64,000 bases of DNA, taken from the NCBI GenBank assembly GCA_023101885.1, contig JALPQD010000206.1, positions 2,522,454-2,586,453 of the forward strand, written 5' to 3'. The notes beneath the pieces are model-generated. The model saw nothing but the letters and a program-made list of their open reading frames with translations, was not told the DNA's origin and searched no databases. Source of the DNA: Typhlomys cinereus (Eukaryota > Chordata > Mammalia > Rodentia > Platacanthomyidae). The translations under genes and the position numbers were made by a program. Position 1 is the stretch's first letter, and the number at the start of each line of letters is the position of its first letter. Positions 1 to 12,210 of the stretch are shown here, piece after piece.

Positions 1-114
1 TTTCCCGTATACGCTTGCAAAACATATTCGTTGACACAATTAATAACTTTCGCACACGAAAATAGATTCGCATCTCCCACCGTCCAAAGTTTTGAGAAAT
101 ATGAGACAAGCGCT

Positions 115-145
<31 letters not shown>

Positions 146-175
146 CCCCCACCCCCCCCCCCCCCCCCCCCCCCC

Positions 176-206
<31 letters not shown>

Positions 207-485
207 AGTTACTAATCAATCCCTTACTGTTACTATTACAGACATTCGTATAATGGTCATAGTCAATAGCTAGTCCAGCCGCGCTAGACGAGCGTGGACA
301 CAATATTTGCTATATACGAAGTCATTAGATAGTTCAGCACTGATGATCCTTCATTCCCACCTACACTATGAATCTAGGGGCGTGGTAATAGGATAAGATC
401 AACCATGTATCCACCGGGAGGAGAATGAACAACGAAAAACGTAGGCTGTAGAACTATCAGTGGAGGACGAGTATATGAACGCTGG
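1..485. other. Unrecognised CpG-containing sequence with poly-C tract
   Basis: No gene or known repeat is recognised. Positions about 114-206 are almost pure C with scattered T and A. The flanking sequence has many CG dinucleotides and no CpG depletion, unlike the rest of the window. It ends abruptly at a run of G where the L1 monomer array begins. It may be an assembly or contig-edge artefact, or unplaced foreign sequence; the sequence alone does not decide. Confidence 0.5.
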
Positions 486-1140
486 GGGGGGAGGTGCTCC
501 TCGTTCCCTGGGCCCCCGCGCGGCTCGGCTGGATGGCGGGAGTCGGAGCCGGGTCCCCGTGGGCTGACCTGGGGTCCTAGAGCGCGCGTTGAGGCCCGGC
601 TGGACTCGCCTACGCGTCCGACCGGCGGAGCGGGGGTGGGCGCGAAAGAGGGAGCTGCGCGCGTCGGCGTGGGAGCTATTTAACCCGAGGGCAGCTGGGG
701 CGGGGCCCGGGCGCAGGGGGAGGTGCTCCTCGTTCCCTGGCCCCCGCGCGGCTCGCGTGCGTGGAGTGACGGGAGTCGGAGCCGGGTCCCCGTGGGCTGA
801 CCTGGGTCCTAGAGCGCGCGTTGAGGCCGGCTGGATCTCGCCTACGCGTCCGCCGGCGGAGCGGTGGGATGGGGCGAAAGAGGGAGGCTGCGCGCGTCGG
901 CGTGGAGCTATTTAACCCGAGGGCAGCTGGGGCGGGGCCCGGGCGCAGGGGGAGGTGCTCCTCGTTCCCTGGGCCCCCGCGCGGCTCCGGCTGGATGGCG
1001 GGAGTCGGAGCCGGGTCCCCGTGGGCTGACCTGGGGTCCTAGAGCGCGCGTTGAGGCCCGGCTGGATCTCGCCTACGCGTCCCGACCGGCGGAGCGGGGG
1101 TGGGGCGAAAGAGGGAGCTGTGGGGCGAAAGAGGGAGCTG
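486..1140 (-). repeat. L1 5' UTR monomer array, about 2.8 copies of ~230 bp
   Basis: The anchor AGGTGCTCCTCGTTCCCTGG recurs at 492, 721 and 953, giving periods of 229 and 232 bp. Each unit carries GCTATTTAACCCGAGG and a GC-box-like GGGGCGGGGCC. A related block (GCTATTTAACCTGGGG, then GGGGCGTGGCC) lies in the 5' UTR of the L1 at 1141-5240, so these are read as L1 promoter monomers in the same (minus) orientation. A 20-bp unit is doubled at 1101-1120 and 1121-1140, directly before the join to L1 ORF2. CpG density is high, suggesting youth or recent homogenisation. Confidence 0.7.
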
Positions 1141-2261
1141 CAATTTCTTTCTTTAGGGTTTTAAAGTTTTCATTGTAAAGGTCTTTTATCTCCTTGGTTA
1201 GGTTTATACCAAGGGATTTCATTTTTTTAGGGGCTATAGTAAATCGGATTGTTTCTCTCAAGGCTTTTTCACTTCTTTCATTCTGGGCATATAGGAAGGC
1301 CTCTGATTTTTGCACATTTATTTTGTATCCTGCCATCCTGCTGAAGTTCTCAATTAGTTCCAGGAGCTTCCTGGTGGAGTTTTTGGGATCACTCAGGTAT
1401 AAGATCATGTCATCTGCAAATAGGGATAGCTTGACTTCTTCTTTGCCAATTTGAATCCCTCTTATGTCCCTTTCTTGCCTTATAGCTTCAGCTAAGACTT
1501 CAAGTACAATATTGAATAGAAGTGGTGAGAGTGGACAGCCTTGTCTAGTTCTTGATCAAAGTGGGAATGCTTCCAATTGTTCCCCATTGAGCATAATCCT
1601 TGCTGTGGGCTTGTTATCTACAGCTTTTATTATATTGATAAAGGTTCCTTCCATTCCTACTCTCTCTAGCGTTTTGATCATAAAAGGCTGTTGGATCTTG
1701 TCAAAAGCTTTTTCTGCATCTATCAAGAGTATCATGTGGTCTTGGACTTTGGACTGGTTTACATGATGAATTACATTTATTGATTTGCGTATGTTGAACC
1801 AACCTTGTGTGCCGGGGATGAAGCCTACTTGGTCCCCGTGAATGATCTTTTTAATATGTTTTTGAATCTGATTTGCTAACACTTTGTTGAGAATCTTTGC
1901 GTCTGTGTTCATCAGAGAGATCGGCCTATAGTTTTCTTTTTTAAGTGAGTCTTTATTAGGTTTTGGGATTAAAACTATATTATCTTTATAGAAGGAATTT
2001 GGTAGTGTTCCTTCCTTTGCTATTTGATGGAACAGTTTAAGGAGTATTGGTATTATTAACTCCTTAAATGTCTGGAAGAACTCTGCTGAATACTTCTGGT
2101 CCAGGACATTTTTTGGTGGGAAGATTCAAGATTACTTCTTCAATTTCCTTATATGTTATAGGACTATTTAAATAATTCACAACTTCCTGATTCAATTTAC
2201 GTAGGTTGTGTTTACTTAGAAATTCATCCATCTCTTTCGTGTTGTCAAACTTCACAGAGTA

Positions 2262-2556
2262 GGGGCTGGAGAGGTGGCTCAGGGGTTAAGCCTCCGCCTT
2301 GCAGGCGGAAGGTCCCGAGTTTGGATCCCAGATCCCATGTATAGACGCCAGGCGGAAGCGGGGGCGGCCTGCGCTTCTGGTCCTGGTAGGGCAGAGCCTG
2401 TGAATCCCGGGGCAGATGGAGGTGGAGGCGTCCATGGTGGTTCATGAATTCGTTCGTGGTTCTACACATACACAGACACAGACACACACGCGCGCACATA
2501 CACACACACATGTACACAGTTGAATAAATAATAATAATAATAAAAAAAATTAAAAA
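2262..2556 (+). mobile_element. tRNA-derived SINE with CA-rich tail
   Basis: It starts GGGGCTGGAGAGGTGGCTCA. An A-box-like TGGCTCAGGGG and a B-box-like GAGTTTGGATCCC give it a tRNA-like RNA polymerase III promoter. A unique body follows, then a CA/CG-rich tract, then TTGAATAAATAATAATAA and an A-run. It is flanked by a 15-bp duplication (AAACTTCACAGAGTA) at 2247-2261 and 2557-2571, showing L1-type insertion into the L1 ORF2. Confidence 0.9.
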
Positions 2557-3879
2557 AAACTTCACAGAGTATAAGTTTTTGAAATATGATGTTATAATTC
2601 TCTGAATTTCTTGGGTATCAGTAGTGATAACTCCATGTTCATTTCTAATTTTGTTAATTTGGGTTTTCTCTCTTTTGCTTTTGGTTAATTTAGCTAGGGA
2701 TGTATCAATCTTATTGATTTTTTCAAAGAACCAGCTTTTTGACTGGTTGATTTTTTTCTATTGTTTTCTTAATCTCGATTTCAGATATTTCTCCCCTTAT
2801 TTTGCTAATCTCCTTTCTTCTACTACTTTTGGGATCAGATTGCTCTAGTCTCTTTAAAGCTTTAAGCTGCATTGTTAAGTTGTTTGTTTCTGATGTTTCC
2901 ATTTTTTTGATGTAGGCATTAAGAGCTATGAACTTACCTCTTAGAACAGCTTTCATTGTGTCCCTGAGATTTTGGTAAGTTGTATTTTCATTATTGTTCA
3001 CTTTCAGGAAATCTTGAATTTCCTTTTTAATTTCTTCCTGAATCCAGTTCTCATTCAGCATCATATTGTTACGTTTCCGGGAGTTAGTGTTTTTTCTCTT
3101 GTTTGATGTGTTGTGGATGTCCAGCTTTAGTCCGTGGTGGTCTGATAGGGCACAGGTTAGAATTTCAACTTTTTTGTATATGTGTAGATTCATTTTGTGG
3201 CCCAATATGTGATCTATTTTGGAGAAAGTTCTGTGTGCTGCTGAGAAAAATGTGTATTCTTTGGTGTGTCGATGAAAAGTTAGATAGCAATCTGTAAAGT
3301 CCATTTCAGTAGGGGTTTAATTAAGTTCCAAAGTGTCTCTGTTAAGTTTTTACCTGTTTATCTATCCCATGTTGCGAGGGCGGTGTTGAAATCCCCAAAT
3401 ATTATCATTTTGGGATGGATTTCTTGCTTTAGATGTTGTAGGGTTTGCTTAATGAATGTGGGGGTGCACGTATTGGGTGCATATATGTTCAGTGTTCTGA
3501 ATCTTCCTTGTGAATTGTACCTGTGACTAAAATGTAGTATCCATCTGTGTTTCAAGTCCTCTTTGTCGGATAGCATAATGGCTACCTCTGGTTCTTTTAT
3601 GGTTCCATTAGCTTGCAGAATTTTGGACCAGCCTATTATTTTTAGGATGTGCCCATCTTTTGTTGTGAGATGGGTTTCCTGCAGGCAGCACAGTAATGGA
3701 CTGTGATTTTTAATCCAAGTTTGTAATCTTTGTCTCTTGATTGGTGAGTTAAGTCCATTAACATTTAATGTTATATGGAGAAACTATTTTTAATTGTGGA
3801 CATTTATTATGTTTAGTGGCTTTTGTATGTATATTGTTTCACTTTTAGGTTTTGGTAGTATTATATTTCCCTTCTGTTC

Positions 3880-4944
3880 TCCTGGATATGCCTGTTTTTT
3901 TCTTCAAGCTTGAGTATCATTTCTAGCATTTTTTAAATGCCTGGTTTGGTGGACATGTATCCCTTCAAGTTGTCTTTGTGCTGGAAAATTTTTCTTTCTC
4001 CCTTGATCATGACGGATAGTTTTGTGGGGTATATCAGCCTGAGTTGATATTTTTGCTCATTCAGTACTTGAAGTACGTCTCTCCAAGCTCTGCTTGCTTT
4101 TACTGTTTCCATTGAAAAGTCATTTGTTATTTTAATAGGTTCATCTTTAAAAGTGATTTGTTTTTTTTTTCCCTTTATGCTCTCAGCACCATTTCATTAT
4201 CTTGAATGTGGAGTGTTTTAACTATTAATTGCTGTGGCGAGTTTCTATTTTGGTCATTTCTGTTTGGGGTACAGAATGTCTCTTGTATTTGGATGGTCCT
4301 CTCTGTTTTTAAATGAGGAAAGTTTTCCTTGATGATAGTTTGAAAAATTTCCTCCAGTGTGGTATTTGGGATTCTTGTTCTCTTATTCCATGAATACCCA
4401 TGTTCTGCTTCTTCAGGGTGTCCCATAACTCTTGAATATTTCTCTTGAGTATCTTTTTGGCTTTAGCAAACTCAATGGAAGAGATTGCTAAAGCCAAAAA
4501 GCTGGTTAATATTCCCACTTTGTCTTCAAGGTCTGAAATTCTATTTTCTGCTTCATTAGTTCTGCTGATAAGAATCTCTGTTGAGTTCTGGGTTGAAGAT
4601 AACTTGTCTTTTAGTTTGGTTTTAAACTCTGCTTGAGTCTTTTTTAACTGCTCTATGCCTGTTTTTGTTTTTCGTACTGTTTTTCCCAACTCCTCCAAGT
4701 GTCTGTTGTGTTCCTCTTCTAAGTGACTGATGCAGTTATTTAATTCCTTCCGGATTTCCTCTTTCATAGTATTGAACATGGTAATGATCATGTTTTGAAA
4801 GTCATTATCCTGGGTCAGGCTTTCTTGGCTATTTTCTGTGGGTTTGTTCTGATTTGGGTTTATTATTATGAGATTAGTTCCTTCAGTGAGAGATTTGTTT
4901 TCTTAGGTGTAGTTTCTCATGGATTTGCACTTTGACTTGGGCAT
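3880..4944 (-). pseudogene. L1 ORF1 remnant
   Basis: ORF1 encodes the L1 RNA-binding chaperone. The start is inferred at about 4944, where the minus strand reads MPKSK, as in the L1 copies at 19411 and 43181. The longest open piece is 4309-4791, a Lys/Glu-rich stretch with heptad-like spacing, as expected of the ORF1 coiled coil. A second piece at 4175-4426 is in another frame, so the gene is frameshifted. An early stop follows within about 15 codons of the start. No function is expected. Confidence 0.75.
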
Positions 4945-5240
4945 TGTCGTTTTAACTCTTACCTAGGTCACCGTGAGTCCCCACTGGACTGTGCGCATTC
5001 CTGGCAGGTGGGGAAAGGGAGGAGGTGGCGGTGGCGGTGCTATTTAACCTGGGGAGCAGGGGCGTGGCCCAGAGGATTCCTCCTAGCCAGGCACAGTGCT
5101 GGCTCAGGTTGGCTGGTGGGAGGAGCTGGGTCCTGGGTTTTGGGGTTGGGCAGGGGGAGCTTACCTAGGTCACTGTGAGTTGGGGCTGGACTGTGTGCAT
5201 CCAGGGCAGCTGGGGAAAGGGAAGAACCAGTTTATCTTGA

Positions 5241-5740
5241 ATGGTTTTTCAACTGTGGTCTGTAGAGATGATAACTCTTTTCTAGTGCTCTAGTAGAGAT
5301 AGCAGTAAGGGTGAGGCTCCAGCTCCAGTAACAGAGTCTGTCTTCCAGTCACCTGAAGTAGTTCAGAACCTGAGTTGTTAGGCTCAGCAGTCCCAGCGAG
5401 TTCACATAAATGTTCCCTCAGAACTGAAACCAGGACAAGGATGTGGAGAGGACAGAAGCCTTCCCAGAAGTGTGTATGTACACAGCTGCTGAGATGCCAA
5501 ACCTACCCTTGTCCAAGGAGTTGCATCTGGGAGCACCAAGGAGTAGGTCTCATTCACACTGTCTTATAGGATCTGCACCTATCTGATGCAGAGGCAGTGG
5601 CCCTTCCAGAGACTCAAGCATAGGTTCTCTTTGGGCTTTCAGTACTTCATTTCCATTTTATTGCTTAATTGTGCTGGAAGTTATCAACTCCTATTTTACT
5701 CCTTTCTCTCCATTGGCTCCTTCTAAAGTCCTTCTGGATT
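5241..5740. other. No recognised feature
   Basis: Ordinary-composition sequence between the L1 5' end and a SINE target site. No long open frame and no recognised repeat family. Confidence 0.5.
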
Positions 5741-5751
5741 GATTGAATCTT

Positions 5752-6050
5752 TTTTTATTAATTATTTTTTCAATTGTGTGTGTATGCATGTGTGTGCGTG
5801 TGTGCATGTATGTGTGTGTATGTGTGTGTGTGTGTAGAACCATGGATGAATTCGGGAACCACCATGGACCTCCTCCACCTCCTCCTTGTTTATTCTGCCT
5901 GGGGATTCACAGGTGTGGCCCTACCAGGACCAGAAATGCAGGCTGCCTCGCTTTCACCCAGCATCTATATGTGGGGTCTAGGATCTGAACTCAGGACCTT
6001 CCGCCTGCAAGGCAGAGACTTAATCCCTGAGTCACCTCTCCAGCCCCATG
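5752..6050 (-). mobile_element. tRNA-derived SINE, reverse orientation
   Basis: Same family as the copy at 2262, inverted: it ends on the plus strand with GAGTCACCTCTCCAGCCCC and begins with a T-rich tail and a TG-rich tract (5775-5836). It is flanked by an 11-bp duplication, GATTGAATCTT, at 5741-5751 and 6051-6061. Confidence 0.88.
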
Positions 6051-6061
6051 GATTGAATCTT

Positions 6062-9000
6062 AAGTCTTTTCAATTACTGCCCTTATTGCCCATCCAATAC
6101 AGATGCTGGGAAAGGGAGGACTTAAAGATTTCTTGGACAGGCAAAAAATAGTTGTATTTCTATCCATTCTAATGCTGCTGTGTCACCAAATTTAAAAAAA
6201 AATCCATTTTCAAATTAAGCTTTTGCTATTTAGACAGTTTTAGGGTGGGCATGCTGGTACCATCTCTGAAGGTCTTTGAAGGTCAACTCCCACTGCTAGG
6301 ATTACCCTGAAGGAACACACTCTATTAATGTGGAGGAACTAATCCTTCACAGAGGCCATTGCACCCCAATCTTCTGTTCATGAAAGGATATGGCAATTAG
6401 GTCCTCATTGTAGAGAAGCTCCACCAGGAAGTAAGGTTCAAGATCAACTTTATTGGGCCCTGATATGAACAGACCCATAACTGTAGAGGATCAAGTGCTC
6501 CAATCAAGTTTGCAGAAACTGGAGCTAATCAATGAGGAGAAACCATTTTTCCCTCGGTATGCCTAGGCCTATAAATGATCCTGACATGGCAGCCATCTGG
6601 CTCCCTTCCCCTCAGGTTTCTCCACATCTTGAATCTGTGAGTTCCTATCTTACTTTCCTCCACTCGTGGATTCCATGCCTGCAGACCATGAGTTCTCCAG
6701 AGCTCTCTTGCCCTGCACAGATTCATCACTCTGAGTTCTGTTTTTTTTCTCCTCAAACAAACTGTTAATCCTCTTGGGGTGTTCTGGTTCAATCTTTGGG
6801 ACACACGAAAACCTCACACAGAGATCTACACCATTTGGTGAGTCACAGCATATCATAATCTGATAGTCTTGCATATTTGCAAGAACCTTGAGACAAGCTC
6901 ATTATTTTGACAACATCTCTTTCTAAAGCTCATCTTTCCCCTTTCCTCACACTCCCCAAGTTTTTTGTGGCAGAACTGATTTACACTGAAATCAAATCAA
7001 TTCAAAATGATCAATTGTTCCCTCCTAGAATATCCTGCCTCCATGTTCTTACATGGTTGCACATGCTTTTCCATAATTCTCAGCATTTCTAATGTATTGG
7101 GTATTTACTACATTGGTATGCTTACTGCCTGCCTTCCTCACTGGACTTTAAATTCCTTGAAAATGTTACAGGAATAATTGCAGAATAATATTGCAGACAA
7201 TAATGGATGGAGTAAGAGGAATTTTTAAGTTTATACTAGTGGGCTGATGGCTGGGATAATTCCCAAAAGACTCTAGCAAAAAGTTTCAGTTTGTTCCTAC
7301 AATTTATACTCTAATAGGTCAGGGGAAAGGGGTGGAAGAGCCCTAGTTATGCAGAATATTCAAGCAGGACATACAAATGTAAAAGCATTGGTGGAAAAGT
7401 CAAAGTCATGGTTACTTAGCAGGCTGACCTCAGACTTTTTAGAACTTTATCTGACTCTCAGTGGTTACTAAGTAACTTAGGTGAGACTCAGAAGGTTTCT
7501 GTTAATCTATGGTTTGGTTTTTGTTATGGGTGTCAGAGGAGGGAGGTGTGTGGGGGAAGGGATCAAGGCAAAGCATAAACCCAGTTTGTTTGCTCTATCT
7601 CAGTTTTATTTATGCATATGAGCTTGTTATTCCAGTACTTGCTGCTTTATTATTTCTCTACTGTGATTTGAATGGTGGTTTGTTCATTTTTTTTTTTTAC
7701 ATTGGAATCTTTGGTGCTTAGCAATGCTGTTTGAGACACTGTTTGAAATAATGTTTGTGGTTTCTTAGGTAAAACTACTAAGAACCACAAGAAATAATGT
7801 TTGTGACAGTTTTTTCTTTCAAATTCTCTGAAGAACAATATTGGTATTTAGGAGGCAGATGATTCTGCATGCTGAGTAGAATGGACATTTAAAAAACATT
7901 AATTCTTCTTATCTATAATCATGAAATATGAATGTTTCTTTTTTGATTTAGTATTTCATTTCACTCAAGCTGCTTTATGCCTCAGTGTGTTAGGTGCCCT
8001 AAAATGACCTGGAACAGGATGTGATTACAAGCATTCACTGCCACACCTGGTTTACAGTGTCTTTATTTTTATGTTCTTTCTCTTCAAGAGCAACTTTAAG
8101 GAAATGTTTGTTTTGTTAATACAGTCGTCTATTTATAAAAATGTCTATGTCTTCCTTTCTTTTATCAATTTTGTGTTCTTTGTTTTCTTTTAAAAAACTA
8201 GTATTTGTGCTTAGAATATTTTTTATATAACTCAACATTTAAACTACGAAATATTACACACATCAATAGTTGGAATGAGAGTTAGTCATGTAATATATTA
8301 CATGGTATACTGTTGGAAGTCAAAGAGTCAGAAGGTACCTTTCACAGGTCAGTTTTTTACTTCCACCACATGGAAGTTGAGCTCAGTTCACCAGGTTTGA
8401 GAAAGATGCCTCTCCCACTGAGCTGTTTGTTTATTATTGGATATGTTCCACATTTCATTTACATTTTTCAAGAATAAATTAAGTCTAAAAAATCAAAACT
8501 GCATGCACCTATAGATCCTTTTTATTGACATTAATTGCATCTTAAATTCATTGTTAACCCCAGCTAAACATGCCATCACCTACTACTTCTTTTGGTCCTT
8601 CTTCAAACTTTCAATTAGTAAAAATTATAAGGAACTTTAACTCCTATAATGACCACCACCTTTTCCTACAGTCCAATGCAGCCCTGAATAGTTCTTCTTT
8701 ACAACCACTTTTTCTAGCTTAAGTTGTCATAAATATCATGACATATTCTTCTACTTTTTCTGCTTCCTGTCTTAGTCACTTCCATTTTCATAAATTGTAT
8801 CTTGTTCATTATTTTTTAATTATTATGTAATTTTCTGTCAATGTACTATATTTTAAGAAAGAATGTGATTATAAATTCTTTCTAATTAAAAATTCTAATC
8901 ATAGCACAGTCATAGAATTGGTGTTGTTTTTTAATCAGTGGAGTTGAGTTATCCCTCTTACCTCATTTGCATACTGTTTTCCACTTAAATGGCCTGAGTT

Positions 9001-9440
9001 AGTTGACAACATGGATTTCAGACATGAAGTACAGCAAAAGCCTTGGGCTGGAATGGCCCCAGTCTGTGAATGCAAAGTAAAAATTCAAATGACAATAGTC
9101 ATGTAGAGTTTTTGATCTGTTTCTATCCAAACACAAAATTTGTCTTTTGTTAATGTATTTTAGTTATTCTTCTGCTATTGCTCTTCTATCATCTTATTGG
9201 CAGTTGTTTTGATAATTGTTTTGACCTCAATAAAAGTCACACCTGTGCATCACCACTTTATGCACTTATATTCACTGATAAAAACGTTCAAAGATTTATA
9301 ACTTTTAAATTGCTGAAAATAGGTGATTGCCAAATTCTCCATATGAACTCAGTGTATTTATTCTAATATAAGGCCATACTATAGGGTGATCATTCCCCCA
9401 TAAACTTCCCTTCTCTAACAATATTTTAGGCTCAAAGGTA
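6062..9440. other. AT-rich intergenic stretch, nothing identified
   Basis: No coding region is supported; all open frames are short and lack family features. A near-perfect inverted repeat sits at about 7756-7793 (TTGTGGTTTCTTAG against CTAAGAACCACAA, nine-base loop). The stretch around 8290-8430 has a vague SINE-like feel but could not be assigned. The rest is unclassified. Confidence 0.5.
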
Positions 9441-9863
9441 TGTAGTAACAAACACCATGAAACTGATAATATCACCATCAAACGACTTAAGGGAACAAGG
9501 GGTTTATTTTCTTAGAATAGTCCCATTACAATTCTTAGTCCAGTTTGACAGGAGAACTCATACCAACACCAGGGATGAGGAAACTAGCTATACCATCACT
9601 ACATAATGGCTGAGAGAGGGCCGATTCTTATTTTTCAGACTAGCATGTCTGGCTAAGTATACATAAGGATGTCATTTCCTCAATCAGTTCTCTGTATTTT
9701 ATTCCAGGGCCTAGTCCCACCCACCTTGGGCTTGGCCTGCCCTATCAACTAGATAATCTCCTGCAGATTCACTGTGGGCTTAATTTATCTACCAATTATC
9801 TACAAATGTGCCCAGAGCTTGAATCCTCAAACATCAAGTTGAGACTTGTACCTAACCATAACA
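9441..9863 (-). mobile_element. ERVL-MaLR-type LTR
   Basis: It aligns by eye with the LTRs at 21111-21524 (same strand) and 41852-42276 (opposite strand), sharing blocks such as TTAAGGGAACAAGG and AGACTAGCATGTCTGGC. Plus-strand ends are TGTAGTAACA and ACCATAACA. No matching 5-bp flanks were found, so it may be one LTR of a damaged element rather than a solo LTR. Confidence 0.75.
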
Positions 9864-10560
9864 CAAAAGAACAAAGTTCAGCTGAGATATAAGGTCACCA
9901 TCAAGAGAGACCCATAATTAAGGAGATGTCTGATCCAATCTAAGGTCAGTCTCCTTCCTGATCTCTAGTACTTAGAAGGTTTTAAGCACTGATCTGTGTT
10001 CCTTATCATGGGAGGGGGTTTAGTGATTAATGGACAGCTGGATGATGACTATGCCTTCTGATCCTCCCTCTCCATCAAGCCTTTTTTATATAAGGAACTC
10101 TCCTTAACTCTTTATGTATTGTTGGATAGGAGAGGTTCTCAAAGGCCAGATATGATGCAACCTTCTGCAGTGCAAGAATAGCAAAATGGACAACAAACAA
10201 CCTGAATACAAAGTAGTGACAACTATAAGGAACTTTGTGAATGAGGGGTTGGTAACAATGTAAGAGATGAAAGATGGAGCCCTCCATTGCCAGACAGGTC
10301 ACTCCACTCAAGATTTGGCAGCCACAGCCAGGAATTCATGGCAATGGGACTTGAACACATCAGACTTTCATAATGGTGAACTTGACAGCATTCTCTCATG
10401 GACTGGCACAGATATCAGGAGAAATAGTTTCAGGAAGTAGGATCCTTAAGGGGAAAGGGTCAGACAGAGGCAGTAGAGTACACATAATAGTGTGACTTCC
10501 AAGGTAGTGCCTTTCTATCTACCACAGAGACATGAACCCCATGAGAACAGATGTTACAGA
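9864..10560. other. No recognised feature
   Basis: Possibly internal sequence of the adjacent LTR element in its first part, but no protein similarity or repeat boundary is visible. Confidence 0.4.
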
Positions 10561-10599
10561 GGGAACCCCAGGACCCATAGAACCAAAGGACAAGATGAT

Positions 10600-10761
10600 A
10601 AGAGGGAATAGACTGGGTACACATAGGGATGGGAGGGAAGGGGAAATGGGATAAGATGGGGAATGGAAGGAAAGGGAAAGTAGAAAGGAGGAAAGGGAAG
10701 AGGGAAGGGAGGAAGGAGGGAAAAAGTATGTATATAAACATGCAAATTTAATAAATGTATT
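10600..10761 (+). repeat. Purine-rich tract with A-rich end, probable old L1 3' UTR
   Basis: A G/A-only stretch (10627-10725), then a short AT-rich end with AATAAATG. Young L1 3' ends here have the same layout of a G-rich purine tract, a short spacer and a tail, but the primary sequence is diverged, so the family is uncertain. Confidence 0.4.
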
Positions 10762-10813
10762 TTAAAAATCCCTAGGGGGAAACATAAGTGGAGTGAAAAT
10801 ATTTGAACATAGT
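10762..10813 (+). mobile_element. Old L1 ORF2 fragment, left part
   Basis: This short stretch and the one starting at 29109 read as one continuous L1 ORF2 segment (plus strand) when the intervening provirus is ignored. The joined region corresponds to the reverse-transcriptase part just before the NGE motif. It is the pre-insertion target of the provirus. Confidence 0.6.
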
Positions 10814-11194
10814 TGTGGGGTTCAGACTCGTGTCGCCAGCTCTCAGCTGACTAGATGGAGAGGGGTGAGTGTGCTGTCCGCCCATTCCCAGCCCTCTGAG
10901 GACATTCAGACATGACAGGGAGTCAAGTCGCAACAAGAACTCAGTTTATTGTGGGTGGTGCAGCGGTTTATAAAGACAAGAGACCACAAGGCACGAAATA
11001 GGCAGCCAATCATATTAAAGGTCAGCCCAGCATGCAGGCTTCACAGGCTAGGGGCAGCATTATGGAACTCTTATGAACCAATAAGGGTTCCCTGTGATGC
11101 AAACAGGGTTATGCACAGCACAGTAGCTTCCAGAGCCATCTTAGGTCCCATGTGCTCATTTACACACTGGGGTAATTCCTGGGCAGGCCCAACA
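10814..11194 (-). repeat. Provirus 3' LTR
   Basis: Plus-strand ends are TGTGGGGTTCAG and GGCCCAACA. It is closely similar to the LTR at 28677 but shorter by about 51 bp, because it lacks a tandem duplication present there. It borders a polypurine tract on its inner side. Confidence 0.88.
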
Positions 11195-11213
11195 TCTCCC
11201 CCTTTTTGTTTTA
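11195..11213 (-). promoter_or_regulatory. Retroviral polypurine tract
   Basis: On the minus strand this reads as AAAACAAAAAGGGGGAGA and directly precedes the U3 end of the 3' LTR, the position where plus-strand DNA synthesis is primed in retroviruses. Confidence 0.8.
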
Positions 11214-11619
11214 GTAGAGACTGTATTTTACAATTAACTGTACATATGTCCAATGTCCCATAAGTGCCAGCGTGAGCTTTCTCTTTTGTTCTGTCCCAGT
11301 TGGTCTTCTTAGTCAGGCGAGCTGGCATCAGCACCAGGCATGGCAGCAGGTAGCCTGGGTAAGTTGCATGTGGCTCATAAAGACAGTACAGGCCTGCCTG
11401 GTCCTCTTTTAGACCAAGGCCTTACGAGCCTCCAATCTTGAATCGCATCTCTGGGGGGGCCATGGCATGAATGTTCAAGGGCCATAAATGTCTGTAACGT
11501 GGTATCATTGTGTGGAAGAAAAAGAAATTTTAGACAGACCCAAAAGCAGAAATGTCTATGTCCTTGAGCTTGGCGGTCAGCAGTTTTCAGAGTTCTGAAA
11601 ACAACAGGTGGCTAGAGAC
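11214..11619 (-). other. Provirus internal 3' region, noncoding
   Basis: It lies between the polypurine tract and a nested class I-like LTR. No envelope-like frame can be followed. It is assigned to the provirus by position only. Confidence 0.4.
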
Positions 11620-12210
11620 TGAAAAACATCTCCCCTCTCAAGGTCCCTGTAAGAGGGCCAGATGCCAAACCACCCAGACCTCCCCCCAAAGTTGGTTCCA
11701 GAAATCTTCCCCCTTCAAGGTCTCAGAGAAATGTTTTCAATATGCTGTCTAAGCCCGCTTGCCCCTTCCCCACACAGAACTCCGGGAAATGCTCCCAATA
11801 CGTGCAGTTATGCCAAACACTACTAACGCCTTAGTATTATTATTGTAACTATGACCGAAGCTTCACCCCAAGCCCACTGCTATCTTGCACAAACAAGTCA
11901 GCTCTGCCGCGGACGTGCAGACTGAGACCTCGGCCAAAACATCTGATGGTCATCCTTGGCTGACTCAACTTCTTTGTGTGCTGTAGAAAGTGTGCCAAAG
12001 AGTGCTATAGATGTTTTCATATGTGTTGCTACCCTATACAAACCCTACCCCGACCTCAGTCGGGGCCGCTCTTCTCTTGCTTGCAGGAGGGAGGCGGTCC
12101 TGGCATGCCAGAATAATAAACTCGCCTATTGCCTTTGCAGCAGCCTCTCGGTCCTCGTGTCTCCTTTTGGGGTCGGGGCGGGAGACTTGGAGGAACTTCG
12201 GTTCCAACAA
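11620..12210 (+). mobile_element. Probable class I (gammaretrovirus-type) LTR
   Basis: The plus strand shows a U3-like region with two related CTCAAGGT-containing blocks (11639 and 11718), a CpG-rich promoter-like stretch, AATAAA at about 12115 and an R/U5-like segment with GTCTCCTTTTGGGGTCGGGG, ending near GGTTCCAACA. This layout resembles class I ERV LTRs. Exact ends and target-site duplication could not be fixed; the start is placed at TGAAAAACATCTCCCC. Confidence 0.5.

Larger units (their letters stand above)
1141..5240 (-). mobile_element. LINE-1, 3'-truncated, broken ORFs
   Basis: The minus strand reads L1 from the 5' UTR (about 4950-5240) through ORF1 (about 3880-4944) into ORF2 (about 3800 down to 1141). 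ORF2 pieces include the endonuclease region (2723-3576) and part of the reverse transcriptase, among them the FADD-type catalytic box in frame near 1390-1400 and a DAEKAFD motif near 1710. ORF2 is split by frameshifts and stops. Everything downstream of the reverse transcriptase is missing: at 1141 the element abuts the monomer array. A SINE is inserted at 2262-2556. The element is dead. Confidence 0.9.

Noticed and set aside
31..303. Poly-proline and poly-glycine open frames
   Set aside because: They come from the poly-C run read in two directions; no domain, no codon structure.
589..1178. Overlapping Arg/Gly/Ala-rich open frames in GC-rich DNA
   Set aside because: They follow the monomer repeat and lack stops only because of high GC content.
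2245..2565. Cys/Val-rich frames such as those at 2245, 12522, 31455 and 44407
   Set aside because: They are SINE bodies plus CA repeats read on the opposite strand.
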